From CAZVWH01 sp964631175 (GTDB lineage: Bacteria > Planctomycetota > Phycisphaerae > Sedimentisphaerales > Anaerobacaceae), in the NCBI GenBank assembly GCA_964631175.1, contig CAZVWH010000041.1:1-22901 (forward strand): a DNA stretch of 22,901 nucleotides, read 5' to 3'. A program made the position numbers and the translations under genes. Every line of letters begins with the position of its first letter. The stretch's first letter is position 1. The notes below the pieces were generated by a model. The model saw only the letters and a program-made list of their open reading frames with translations. It searched no databases and was not told where the DNA came from. Positions 7,757 through 13,933 of the stretch are shown here, in pieces.

Positions 7757-8071
7757 CTAATAATTTAGAGCCATAGTTTTCCAATCTTTTCCTGAAGGCT
7801 TCTCAACGCTCTCGAGATTTCCTTCCGGCCTTTTGGCTTCTGCTTTTTGGAGCTTGTCCATTTCTGCGTTAATATCATCAAGTCTCTTTTGAATACTTTT
7901 TCTTCTCTTATCCAGGTTGCAAATTTCTTTTTCCAGCCTGTCTTTCTCTTTGCGTAACATATAAAGATCAAGATACGCTGAACTTTGCACCCTGGGGATA
8001 GACCTCTTTTGGGAACTGGTCATAGTTCTTATCTCTCTTAATCCGCTTAGCTCTGTGGCACTTCTAACCAT
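7757..8071 (-). CDS. Coiled-coil protein of the gvp cluster
   Basis: 104 residues from the ATG at 8071. I prefer this start to an in-frame ATG at 8098 because CAAGGAGGAAGAA directly precedes it. The N-terminal 33 residues are polar (MVRSATELSGLREIRTM). Residues about 36-80 are a strongly charged heptad-like coiled coil (LRKEKDRLEKEI, then RLDDINAEMDKL), and the tail ends DWKTMALNY. I do not recognise a named family. It sits between the AbrB-like gene and a zinc-finger gene. The coiled coil suggests a structural or adaptor role, possibly analogous to other short helical Gvp accessory proteins, but there is no direct evidence. Confidence 0.7.
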   Translation of the reverse strand: MVRSATELSGLREIRTMTSSQKRSIPRVQSSAYLDLYMLRKEKDRLEKEICNLDKRRKSIQKRLDDINAEMDKLQKAEAKRPEGNLESVEKPSGKDWKTMALNY

Positions 8072-8103
8072 TTCTTCCTCCTTGATTAAAATCCTCAAAC
8101 CAG

Positions 8104-8274
8104 CTACTTAGTGTTTTCCCTTGACGTAACAAGGACACTCTTTTTCCTACTTGCTCCCGTAATCTTTAATTCGACCAATCGGCCTTCTTTAAGACCTGCT
8201 ACTCGCTGGATATTGCCGGGAAGCTTGATCTTGCCATCTTTATCTACCTTTGAAAATGCTCGCATAAGAGTCAT
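8104..8274 (-). CDS. AbrB/SpoVT/MazE-like swapped-hairpin domain protein
   Basis: 56 residues beginning MTLMRAFSKVDKDGKIKLPG. The stretch S-K-V-D-x-D-G-K-I-x-L-P-x-N-I followed by AGLKEGRLVELKITG is the swapped-hairpin AbrB fold: a first strand, an L-P turn, a short helix region, then V-E-L-K-I strands. The tail is basic (SRKKSVLVTSRENTK). Such proteins are usually DNA-binding dimers (transition-state regulators or antitoxins). No toxin-like partner is adjacent, so a transcriptional regulator of the cluster, or a structural use of the fold, are both possible. Start at 8274; an internal ATG at 8265 is an alternative. AGGGGA lies about 8 nt upstream. It sits 29 nt after gvpN. Confidence 0.72.
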   Translation of the reverse strand: MTLMRAFSKVDKDGKIKLPGNIQRVAGLKEGRLVELKITGASRKKSVLVTSRENTK

Positions 8275-8303
8275 TTCATTATCCCCTATTATTGGTTTCT
8301 TTG

Positions 8304-9335
8304 TTAGCCGGGTACACCAGCTAAACTTTCACTTTCTTTTTTCTCTTTCTTGCTATCAACTGTCTCAATAGCAGCTATACTCTCCGCAGCTTTCTCTCCG
8401 ACATCAATTGTCTTTCCTATTCCAAGCTCTTTGGCGACAAGCTCTCTTACTATTTCTTTGACCCTATCCTGATTTGTCTTTGAGCCGACCCTGCTTGTTT
8501 CCGATGCCAGAATATCCTTACACATCTGCATAAACGTGCTGCTTGATTTGGAAGGAGTTAATTTTTGAGCCTTAAGCGTCTTTGCGATCATAATGCAACC
8601 GCGAACAGTTGGTGCAAACTCACACTTCCCGGATTCCCTCAAGCCCCTTACGATGTTCACTATTATCTGAGAGTCTTGCCTGGATAGTTTAGATTTAGCC
8701 TGGGTTACGGCCACTTCAGTGTCGTAGTCAAAGTGGTCCAAATCCATGGTTACCATCCTGTCCCGCAAAGCATCCTGGCTCCTGTGTACGCCGGCATACT
8801 CCTCCGGGTTGGATGTAAAGATAGCTGTAAAATCAGGATCAACTCTTAGATACGGTTCCTCACCACCCCGTCCGACAGGCAAATCCATCATCTTCTCCTG
8901 TAAGATGGAAAGGAGAATATTGTTCGCCTCCGGCCGAGAACGTGTAAACTCATCGTATATCAATGTGAATCCATATTTGCAGGCTACGGTCAAACGGTTG
9001 TCAACCCAGCGCTTTACCATATCCTCTTCTGTCTTTAGAACACTTGAAATAAAGCGGTCTACTACTTTTCGGATCCTATAGCCATGTTCACCACCAACCA
9101 AATCAGAGGTTGAAAACTCTTCGTCTCCGTGAATCATTACCACCGGTCTTTCAATCTTACTTGCCAGGTGCATTGCCAATGTCGTCTTGCCGGTCCCGGA
9201 AGGGCCTCTGAAATGGACCGGAAAACCTGCCTTAATATAGGAAAAGGCCCGGTTGGTAATATCCTTGACATACTTTGTCTCGACAAAGTCGGGCAGAGGA
9301 GCCGGCTCTAATACTGTAGTCATCTCATCAATCAT
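8304..9335 (-). CDS. gvpN: GvpN, MoxR-type AAA+ ATPase
   Basis: 343 residues. Walker A GPSGTGKT at 44-51, Walker B LIYDEFTRS with D128/E129, and the following sensor region IFTSNPEEYAGVHRSQDAL with the conserved T-S-N-P-x-E-Y are the GvpN signature within the MoxR/CbbQ-like AAA+ group. The C-terminus is longer than usual, with a charged tail rich in K and E (KKEKKESESLAG). GvpN is conserved in most gvp clusters and is needed for vesicles to reach full width. Its ATPase activity probably drives remodelling of assembly intermediates. RBS AGGAGG lies 9 nt before this ATG, which decides the start over an internal ATG at codon 5. Confidence 0.95.
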   Translation of the reverse strand: MIDEMTTVLEPAPLPDFVETKYVKDITNRAFSYIKAGFPVHFRGPSGTGKTTLAMHLASKIERPVVMIHGDEEFSTSDLVGGEHGYRIRKVVDRFISSVLKTEEDMVKRWVDNRLTVACKYGFTLIYDEFTRSRPEANNILLSILQEKMMDLPVGRGGEEPYLRVDPDFTAIFTSNPEEYAGVHRSQDALRDRMVTMDLDHFDYDTEVAVTQAKSKLSRQDSQIIVNIVRGLRESGKCEFAPTVRGCIMIAKTLKAQKLTPSKSSSTFMQMCKDILASETSRVGSKTNQDRVKEIVRELVAKELGIGKTIDVGEKAAESIAAIETVDSKKEKKESESLAGVPG

Positions 9336-9372
9336 TTTGATAGACCTCCTATCTTTTAATGTTAATTTTCAG

Positions 9373-9399
9373 TCCGTGAAATCCGTGCAATCCGTGGTT
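9373..9399. repeat. Short tandem repeat, 9-nt unit x3
   Basis: Three units of TCCGTGNNN (TCCGTGAAA, TCCGTGCAA, TCCGTGGTT) in the 73-nt gap between the 61-residue gene and gvpN. No gene overlaps it. This word pattern is a common small dispersed repeat in many environmental bacterial genomes, and I attach no function to it. Confidence 0.7.
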
Positions 9400-9408
9400 C
9401 CTTTCTCT

Positions 9409-9594
9409 TTAGGGTAACGTTCCCCACCACCTAAATCTCTGTCCTAATTCCTTCCAGATTCTGCTGGCCTTTTCCAAATCCATTTTTCTTGGTCTTTCCA
9501 AATCCCTAAACTTTTCTCTGCACAGATTGACTTTAGCTCGCGATGTATCTATCTTTTTAACAAAGCGCTTTCTGGAATAATTCAATTTAGTCAT
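9409..9594 (-). CDS. 61-residue basic protein, translationally coupled to zinc-finger gene
   Basis: Starts at the ATG at 9592-9594, which overlaps the TGA of the preceding zinc-finger gene as ATGA, a classic translational-coupling junction. The product is very basic (many K and R: NYSRKRFVKKIDTSRAKVNL) and ends with an aromatic cluster (RFRWWGTLP). No family recognised. The ATGA overlap and its position inside the operon are the main evidence that it is real. A nucleic-acid or acidic-protein binding role would fit the charge, but nothing confirms it. Confidence 0.55.
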   Translation of the reverse strand: MTKLNYSRKRFVKKIDTSRAKVNLCREKFRDLERPRKMDLEKASRIWKELGQRFRWWGTLP

Positions 9595-9935
9595 CTTACT
9601 GAAACAACCCCTTTGCCTCTGCAGTTAAGACAGGGCATTCCACTATCTATTGTTGTGCCTGAGCCTTCACAGTCAGGGCACCGGTCGGTTGGGCCTTTGG
9701 GAGCTCTAACCATACCTTTGCCGTTACATATAGTGCAGGTAACCCGGGTATCATGATAGACACCCGTACCTTTGCAAAAAGCACATTTGATTGCCGGTTC
9801 CTTGACCTCAACCCTACCTGTGCCGCTGCAAACCTGGCAGGTGGCAAACTCGCTTAATAGCTCAAAGGGGTCTTTACCTGTACCTTTACAAAAAGCGCAC
9901 GTTATCTGGGTCATAGCAGATGTCGTCTGGCTCAT
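9591..9935 (-). CDS. DnaJ-type cysteine-rich zinc-finger protein (six CxxC motifs), copy 1 in transcript order
   Basis: 114 residues with six modules: CAFCKGTG, CQVCSGTG, CAFCKGTG, CTICNGKG, CPDCEGSG and CLNCRGKG. The end (CRGKGVVSV) is almost the same as that of the second zinc-finger gene at 7343-7720, so the two are paralogs. It lacks a J-domain. RBS GGAGG lies 10 nt before the ATG. It follows the GvpC-like gene after a gap with a repeat element, and its TGA overlaps the next ATG. Likely a zinc-binding unfolded-protein binder or redox chaperone for Gvp subunits. Confidence 0.88.
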   Translation of the reverse strand: MSQTTSAMTQITCAFCKGTGKDPFELLSEFATCQVCSGTGRVEVKEPAIKCAFCKGTGVYHDTRVTCTICNGKGMVRAPKGPTDRCPDCEGSGTTIDSGMPCLNCRGKGVVSVR

Positions 9936-10007
9936 AATTCAATACCTCCCTGAATTTGTATTTACACCTTCCTGACTTTCCGCCAGCAACAGTTTAGCAT
10001 TCCTTCT

Positions 10008-10090
10008 GTTATTGCAGGCGAAGCAATCTAAAACGCAACGGAAGAGATTTCTATCCGCCACAGGCGGACTTCACAGGCCTCGCAATGACA
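10008..10090. repeat. Small palindromic intergenic repeat
   Basis: Lies just after the GvpC-like stop. The ends are inverted (ATTGCAGGC near 10011 against GCCT-CGCAAT near 10077-10085), and a central hairpin TCCGCC-ACA-GGCGGA sits at 10054-10068. The edge word TCATTGCGAGG, read on the minus strand, is typical of dispersed repeats in environmental bacterial genomes. It may act as a transcript-stabilising or processing structure between operon segments. Confidence 0.6.
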
Positions 10091-10095
10091 GCCGC

Positions 10096-10818
10096 TCAGA
10101 CACCAGCAGCAACTGTTTGCTTACCGCTCTTGCTCTTTTTTGTAGGTTTCTTCTTGCCTTTGCCCTTGCCGATTGCTTGAGCAACTGTGGTCACCTTCTC
10201 TTTGGCTTCAATTCTGGGCATTACACCGCCTTTTCTTGCCTTAGCCAGAGTTGCGCTCATATTTTTCCAGGCTTTTTTCGCCTCAGCCATATCAGAGCCA
10301 CACTCCTTCAAGAACTTCCTGGTTTCGCTGGCAATACGTCCTACATATTTAGCCAGATCTTTCCTAAGTTCCTCGCTCATATCAGCATGGGCAGCATCGA
10401 ATTCCTTGAGTTTTTTCGCCACGAAGGTCTCCATTTCTTTTGTTGCCTTAGCCAACCTATCCTTGAGCTCTTTTGACATCTCGCTTCGACCCTTCTCGAA
10501 ACTATTCAACATTGAACATATGTCCTTCGTTAGATTCGTAACAAATTTTGACAAGCTCTGTGCCTGGTCTTCGCCCATCTGTTTGTGCTTCTTTTGGCAG
10601 TCTTTCAGAAAACCTTGTACATCCTTTGACAACCGATTCACAAAATTAGCCAAATCCTTGGCCTGCTGCTGGCCCATTTTTTTCCTGTCAGCGGCAAAGC
10701 CTTTTAAGTTCTTATGGGTATCAGTCACCAACTCTCCTACCGCCTTTACGCGCATATCGTAAGAAGCGATGATCTCCTCGCCAAGATTTTTCATATCAGT
10801 TGCAATTCCCATTTTCAT
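10096..10818 (-). CDS. gvpC: GvpC-like scaffold protein with 33-residue repeats
   Basis: 240 residues, nearly all helical. After an N-terminal segment (EEIIASYDMRVKAVGEL), five consecutive units of exactly 33 residues can be laid out: 19-51, 52-84, 85-117, 118-150 and 151-183. Units 52-84 and 85-117 both start QA-x-x-L, then x-x-F-V-x-x-L-x-K-D, and end with a charged stretch and M-x-x-[DE]. This period and pattern are those of cyanobacterial GvpC, the helical protein that wraps and stiffens the vesicle outside. The C-terminus (about 200-240) is a lysine-rich tail (GKGKKKPTKKSKSGK). It is the third of three related scaffold proteins in the operon. Sequence identity to known GvpC is low, so the call rests on repeat length, pattern and location. 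Confidence 0.8.
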   Translation of the reverse strand: MKMGIATDMKNLGEEIIASYDMRVKAVGELVTDTHKNLKGFAADRKKMGQQQAKDLANFVNRLSKDVQGFLKDCQKKHKQMGEDQAQSLSKFVTNLTKDICSMLNSFEKGRSEMSKELKDRLAKATKEMETFVAKKLKEFDAAHADMSEELRKDLAKYVGRIASETRKFLKECGSDMAEAKKAWKNMSATLAKARKGGVMPRIEAKEKVTTVAQAIGKGKGKKKPTKKSKSGKQTVAAGV

Positions 10819-10896
10819 TTCCCCTTCAATAATTTTTTAGATTTTGTGGAAAACACTTGAATTTACATTACTCAACTTTGTCACTTCCGCTTTCTT

Positions 10897-11343
10897 TCAG
10901 CAGATACATATCCGTGCTTTCTTGTATTCGCTGACATCAGTGATTATGCCGTCAATTCGGGTTACTTGGCCTTCGTCATTGAAAACAGGCTCACCTTCAT
11001 CGATAACGTAGCGAAGCGAGCCGTCCTTGTGGATAACGCGATACTCTATTTCGAACGGAGTCCCCTGAATCTTGCAGTGAGCAAATGCAATCAAAACTCG
11101 GTCTCGGTCGGCAGGATGGATCAGGTTTATCCACAACTGTATATTTGTCAGAATCTCTTCAATGGTGTAGCCGGTTAATTCTTCAATCCTTCCGGCGAAG
11201 CAAATAATCTCTGGTTTCTCCAAGGGCAGAGCCGAATAAGGAACTTCACAAATAGAAGCGTCAAGCCTGTAAATCTCTTCGTCCAACAGTGACAGCGCAG
11301 GTTGGTCTTTCCATTTTTGTATCTGCTCAAGCTCTCTTACCAA
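10897..11343 (-). CDS. Stand-alone PAS/PAC sensor protein in the gvp cluster
   Basis: 148 residues with a single PAS fold (about 45-142): GRIEELTGYTIEEILTN, the typical LIHPADRDRV turn, then EYRVIHKDGSLRYV and DGIITDVSEYKKA, a PAC-type close. There is no kinase, cyclase or DNA-binding domain and no membrane segment. The start is probably TTG at 11341-11343 (AGAGGG just upstream), since no ATG precedes the PAS fold. It lies 22 nt after one GvpC-like gene and before the other, on the same strand. PAS domains sense light, redox, oxygen or small ligands, or dimerise with other PAS proteins. It could partner with the PAS-bearing kinase upstream. Start and role are uncertain. Confidence 0.82.
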   Translation of the reverse strand: MVRELEQIQKWKDQPALSLLDEEIYRLDASICEVPYSALPLEKPEIICFAGRIEELTGYTIEEILTNIQLWINLIHPADRDRVLIAFAHCKIQGTPFEIEYRVIHKDGSLRYVIDEGEPVFNDEGQVTRIDGIITDVSEYKKARICIC

Positions 11344-11365
11344 AATACCCTCTTAGTCTTTCTTT

Positions 11366-11830
11366 CTATGCGTTGCGCGAGCCGGTCAGTGTCTTTTCCA
11401 AAGCCTTGTCAAACCCTTTTAGTCTGGCCTTGATATGCGTTTCCATTTGTTTCACTTCTTTATCGAATTTTTTCTCAAACGTCTGACTATGAGCCTTTTG
11501 GAGACGGCTCAGCAATAAACGTACATCCTTCGCCAAAGTTTTTGTAAAGTTAGCAAAATCCGCTAAAGCCCTGGTTTGAGGATTGGTTATTCGCTTACGC
11601 TCTTTATGAAAATAAAACCTTGTGAGCATATTATTTAGGTCTGTGGTTAAATTCTTCACAAAATTATCCAGCCTCTCCGCCTGCTTATTAGCAATTTTCT
11701 CTCCCTCTGGAGCGAGCTGTTCTAAGGCTTCCTGTGTATTAGCCACTAAGATACCCATCGCATTTGCACGCATTTCGTAACAAGTTATAACCTTATCTAT
11801 GAGACCTTTCATACGACCTGATACTCCCAT
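11366..11830 (-). CDS. gvpC: Short GvpC-like helical protein
   Basis: 154 residues, a shorter paralog of the 240-residue GvpC-like protein. The N-terminus (VITCYEMRANAMGILVANTQ) matches SYDMRVKAVGELVTDTH of that protein. Repeat-like units run about 50-82 (QAERLDNFVKNLTTDLNNML) and 88-120 (DFANFTKTLAKDVRLLLSRL), 33 residues each but separated by a 5-residue insertion. The third unit (QMETHIKARLKGFDKAL) matches the third full unit of the larger protein (EMETFVAKKLKEFDAA). Likely an outer-surface stiffening protein or a regulator of vesicle shape. Its start overlaps the end of the preceding gene by 22 nt, so the two are coupled. Confidence 0.75.
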   Translation of the reverse strand: MGVSGRMKGLIDKVITCYEMRANAMGILVANTQEALEQLAPEGEKIANKQAERLDNFVKNLTTDLNNMLTRFYFHKERKRITNPQTRALADFANFTKTLAKDVRLLLSRLQKAHSQTFEKKFDKEVKQMETHIKARLKGFDKALEKTLTGSRNA

Positions 11831-12432
11831 TTATTCTCTCGCTTGAATTCAGCGAGCATTAATTTGAGGTCCTTTGTTCTGAGCTTTCTTCCTTTGGCTA
11901 AAAGCTCTTCGAGTCTTTTGGCGATTTGTCGCTGTTCTTGCTGAACCTCTCTTAGCCTGAAAATGGCCTGTTGTTTCCTTTTCTCCTGGTTGGCAAGAAT
12001 GTCCTTAATGACCGCTTGGAACTCTCTGGCTCTCTGAGCTTGGTCTTTGACCAGAGCATCTTTAACCTTAGCCAAATTAGTCCTTAAGCTATGCGCCATT
12101 GCCTTCTGGCCGTTAAGATAACTATTCAGCAAATCTCGTACTTCCTTTTCCCCTCTCTCCTGGTTTGAAAGAATCTCCTGCATCATATTGTCAAAATCTT
12201 TCTTCCGCAGAGACCCATTCTTGGCAAGATTTTCCCGTAGTTGTGCTTTTAGTTTTTCCCGTTGCTGTTTTGTATCAAGGAAGGAATCCTGGAAAGTTTG
12301 TAGAAGTTGGTGTGTAGTATCAAAGATGGCTCCGACACTGCGAATCTTTGTCTCGTAAGAGCTGACTATATCATTAACAGTTCCCGCAAGGCGGGGTCCC
12401 GCAGTGTTTTTCCTATATTCTGCTAATGGCAT
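11809..12432 (-). CDS. Helical scaffold-like protein related at the N-terminus to the GvpC-like proteins
   Basis: 207 residues from the ATG at 12432; an in-frame ATG at 12519 would add 29 residues of low-complexity sequence, so I prefer the inner start although its ribosome site is weak. The region DIVSSYETKIRSVGAIFDTTHQ matches the shared N-terminal motif of the two GvpC-like proteins. The remainder is long amphipathic helix with internal similarity: LRENLAKNGSLRKKDFDNMM resembles LEELLAKGRKLRTKDLKLML near the end, and DFDNMMQEILSNQE resembles EFQAVIKDILANQE. No exact 33-residue period is seen. It is the first gene after gvpA, the usual place for gvpC. It is probably another vesicle-coating or assembly protein. 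Confidence 0.7.
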   Translation of the reverse strand: MPLAEYRKNTAGPRLAGTVNDIVSSYETKIRSVGAIFDTTHQLLQTFQDSFLDTKQQREKLKAQLRENLAKNGSLRKKDFDNMMQEILSNQERGEKEVRDLLNSYLNGQKAMAHSLRTNLAKVKDALVKDQAQRAREFQAVIKDILANQEKRKQQAIFRLREVQQEQRQIAKRLEELLAKGRKLRTKDLKLMLAEFKRENKWEYQVV

Positions 12433-12580
12433 TAGTTTATTTGTCCCTTTTATAAGAGAGGTTTTTCTTGGCGAGTCATGCTTTTTGCCCTCAATAGAGT
12501 TACAAGGATGACTCGGCAAGAATCCTCTACTGGCTATAAGCCCTTTTAAGAATGGCTATGTCCTTATTTTTGACCGAGCC

Positions 12581-12787
12581 TTAAGCCGCGGTTGCGGTCA
12601 GACCAATCGCCTCGGCGTATTTCAGATAGGTCTCCACCGATGCAGCTACAACTCGGGCCTCGATTGCGAGTATTTCAATACCCACAAGCGAGATTCTGAC
12701 CCAGGCGTCAACCACGACGCCCTTGTCCAGGATTCGGTCAATAACTTCAACCAAACTGCTGGAACCAATTGCTTTTTCTACTGCCAT
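12581..12787 (-). CDS. gvpA: GvpA, major gas vesicle shell protein
   Basis: 68 residues with the canonical GvpA sequence: SSLVEVIDRILDKGVVVDAW, then VRISLVGIEILAIEARVVAA and VETYLKYAEAIGL. The family length is about 65-75 residues. GvpA polymerises into the ribbed gas-permeable shell. The ATG is preceded by AAAGGAG. It is the first gene of the cluster; the long leader before it (12788-13189) holds inverted repeats, a terminator-like hairpin and a conserved element. Only one gvpA copy is present here, plus the GvpJ-type paralog. Confidence 0.98.
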   Translation of the reverse strand: MAVEKAIGSSSLVEVIDRILDKGVVVDAWVRISLVGIEILAIEARVVAASVETYLKYAEAIGLTATAA

Positions 12788-12878
12788 TTTAGTGCTCCTT
12801 TCTTTTTTCTTTCGCAGAAACTAAATAAAGTAACAGAAATTAAAAAACGTTCACAACGTACGTGTGTGATAACTCAAG

Positions 12879-13028
12879 CTACTCTATCCACCCCAAATTG
12901 AATGGAGGACCAAAGGCCTTTTGCAATTTTAATTCATAATCAAAACGCTTATCAAAGATTGCTTCATCTTTTGCAAAAGGCCTATATGGCCATGGCAAAG
13001 AAAAAAGGCACAACCAAGATTGATCTAT
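12879..13028 (-). pseudogene. Open frame without start in the gvpA leader, possible gene remnant
   Basis: A minus-strand frame from after a TAG at 13029-13031 to TAG at 12879-12881 encodes 49 residues with no ATG. The second half looks like real protein (DEAIFDKRFDYELKLQKAFG, then PPFNLGWIE). It overlaps the intrinsic terminator and the 13-bp inverted repeat. It may be the tail of a decayed gene or a chance frame. No family recognised. Confidence 0.25.
12914..12983. repeat. Perfect 13-bp inverted repeat upstream of gvpA
   Basis: AGGCCTTTTGCAA at 12914-12926 is the exact reverse complement of TTGCAAAAGGCCT at 12971-12983, with 44 nt between them. It lies 127-196 nt upstream of the gvpA start, so it could be a paired operator or a long hairpin in the transcript. 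No terminator-like T run follows on either strand. Confidence 0.75.
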
Positions 13029-13060
13029 CTACTTAAAAAGAACAATCTCTATTGTGCCTT
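12998..13060 (-). terminator. Intrinsic terminator (or attenuator) between response regulator and gvpA
   Basis: On the minus strand AAGGCACAA (13060-13052) pairs with TTGTGCCTT (13013-13005). Inside, CAATC (13047-13043 region, read as GATTG on the minus strand) pairs with its complement at 13022-13018 across a 4x4 internal loop. The stem is followed by TTTTTTCTTT. This is a good Rho-independent terminator for transcripts coming from the kinase/regulator operon. Its 5' arm is also the end of the conserved leader element at 13051-13167. Confidence 0.7.
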
Positions 13061-13167
13061 CAACTTACAGGCCTTGGTCCTGCCCGTCAAGGCGACCCAC
13101 ACGTCACTTCTGCGGGCCATGACTAACACCACTTATCGGCCAAGAAATTAAAAGTCTTTATTTTTTT
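13051..13167 (-). promoter_or_regulatory. Conserved leader element, copy 1 (upstream of gvpA)
   Basis: Aligns with 15794-15930 upstream of the kinase gene. Shared blocks on the minus strand: AAAAAATAAAGA, then 13 nt, GGCCGATA, then 17 nt, CCCGCA hairpin TGTGGG, and AAGGCACAAT at the end. The spacings of 13 and 17 nt are the same in both copies. GCCTTG (13092-13087) can pair with CAAGGC (13075-13070) or with the AAGGC of the terminator arm. Orientation on the minus strand is suggested by a G-U pair replacing G-C in the hairpin. Not matched to any riboswitch I know. Confidence 0.45.
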
Positions 13168-13189
13168 AATTTTTTATTTTTTGTTTTTA

Positions 13190-13933
13190 TTATCTTTTAT
13201 TACTATTAACAATTCCCTCCAGCTTCTTGCGTACTGCCCCAAGCTCTTTTGATTTGAAGGAGCTCTTGCTCTTTTCCAAAACATCAATAGTTTCTGCCAG
13301 ATTATCTGATAGAGTTTTTAATGTAGGGCAATTCAATAAATGGCAGGGTTCTTTCCGTCCATCATGCATAGCTAAACTTGCCGCTAAATGCTTCAAGTCA
13401 GATAAAGCTCCAACGATGTTTTGAAATGTAAGTTCGAGAAAGCTATCAAATGACACAAAAAATTTCTCAGTCTGTTCGTCCTTCAATAGTTCTTCAATGT
13501 CCCTTGAGCCCTCATACCAACACTGTAAACGCTGTTTCATGCTTCTGACGGAACGGTAGATACATGAGCGGTCAACCGCAACATGAACATGACCCAGCAA
13601 ATCCTCAAAATCAAATGGCTTAACGAGGTATGCCTCTACCCGTAACTCGATTGATCGGATGGCTGAATTCAACATAGGATAACCTGTTACCAATATAACC
13701 GGCATGCATTCAGCACTGTTTGCTATGTTCTTAATGAGTTCCAATTCTGCGTTGCCGGGCATTTTTATGTCAGCGATCAGCAGATCATAATCATTATTGC
13801 CGAGTTTTTCTGTTGCATCAGCAGCATTTTGAACGCAATCACATCCGTATCCCTCCCTGCGTAATAAGTCAGCAGTTGATTGCAAGAAAACCTCTTCGTC
13901 GTCAGCTATTAAAATTCGCCCCAACTGGACCAT
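13190..13933 (-). CDS. Response regulator with receiver domain and helical C-terminal domain
   Basis: 247 residues from ATG at 13933. The frame is open further upstream, but AAGGGGA lies 7 nt before this ATG and the receiver domain begins right after it (GRILIADDEEVFLQ). Acidic pair D11/D12, phosphoacceptor D55 (LLIADIKMPG), T83 and K105 (YLVKPFDF) are all present, so phosphorylation should work. The C-terminal 120 residues have no DNA-binding or enzymatic motif that I recognise; they are helical with a few cysteines and histidines. The gene overlaps the 3' end of the kinase gene by 32 nt. It is the cognate partner of that kinase. Output is presumably by protein interaction. Confidence 0.92.
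   Translation of the reverse strand: MVQLGRILIADDEEVFLQSTADLLRREGYGCDCVQNAADATEKLGNNDYDLLIADIKMPGNAELELIKNIANSAECMPVILVTGYPMLNSAIRSIELRVEAYLVKPFDFEDLLGHVHVAVDRSCIYRSVRSMKQRLQCWYEGSRDIEELLKDEQTEKFFVSFDSFLELTFQNIVGALSDLKHLAASLAMHDGRKEPCHLLNCPTLKTLSDNLAETIDVLEKSKSSFKSKELGAVRKKLEGIVNSNKR

Noticed and set aside
12800..12990. Sigma-54 or strong sigma-70 promoter for gvpA
   Set aside because: No GG-N10-GC pair with correct spacing. The best sigma-70 candidate (TTGATA, 17 nt, TTAAAA) has a poor -10.
13051..13167. Known c-di-GMP (GEMM) or other standard riboswitch
   Set aside because: The GEMM core words and other class signatures I know are absent. The element is left unassigned.
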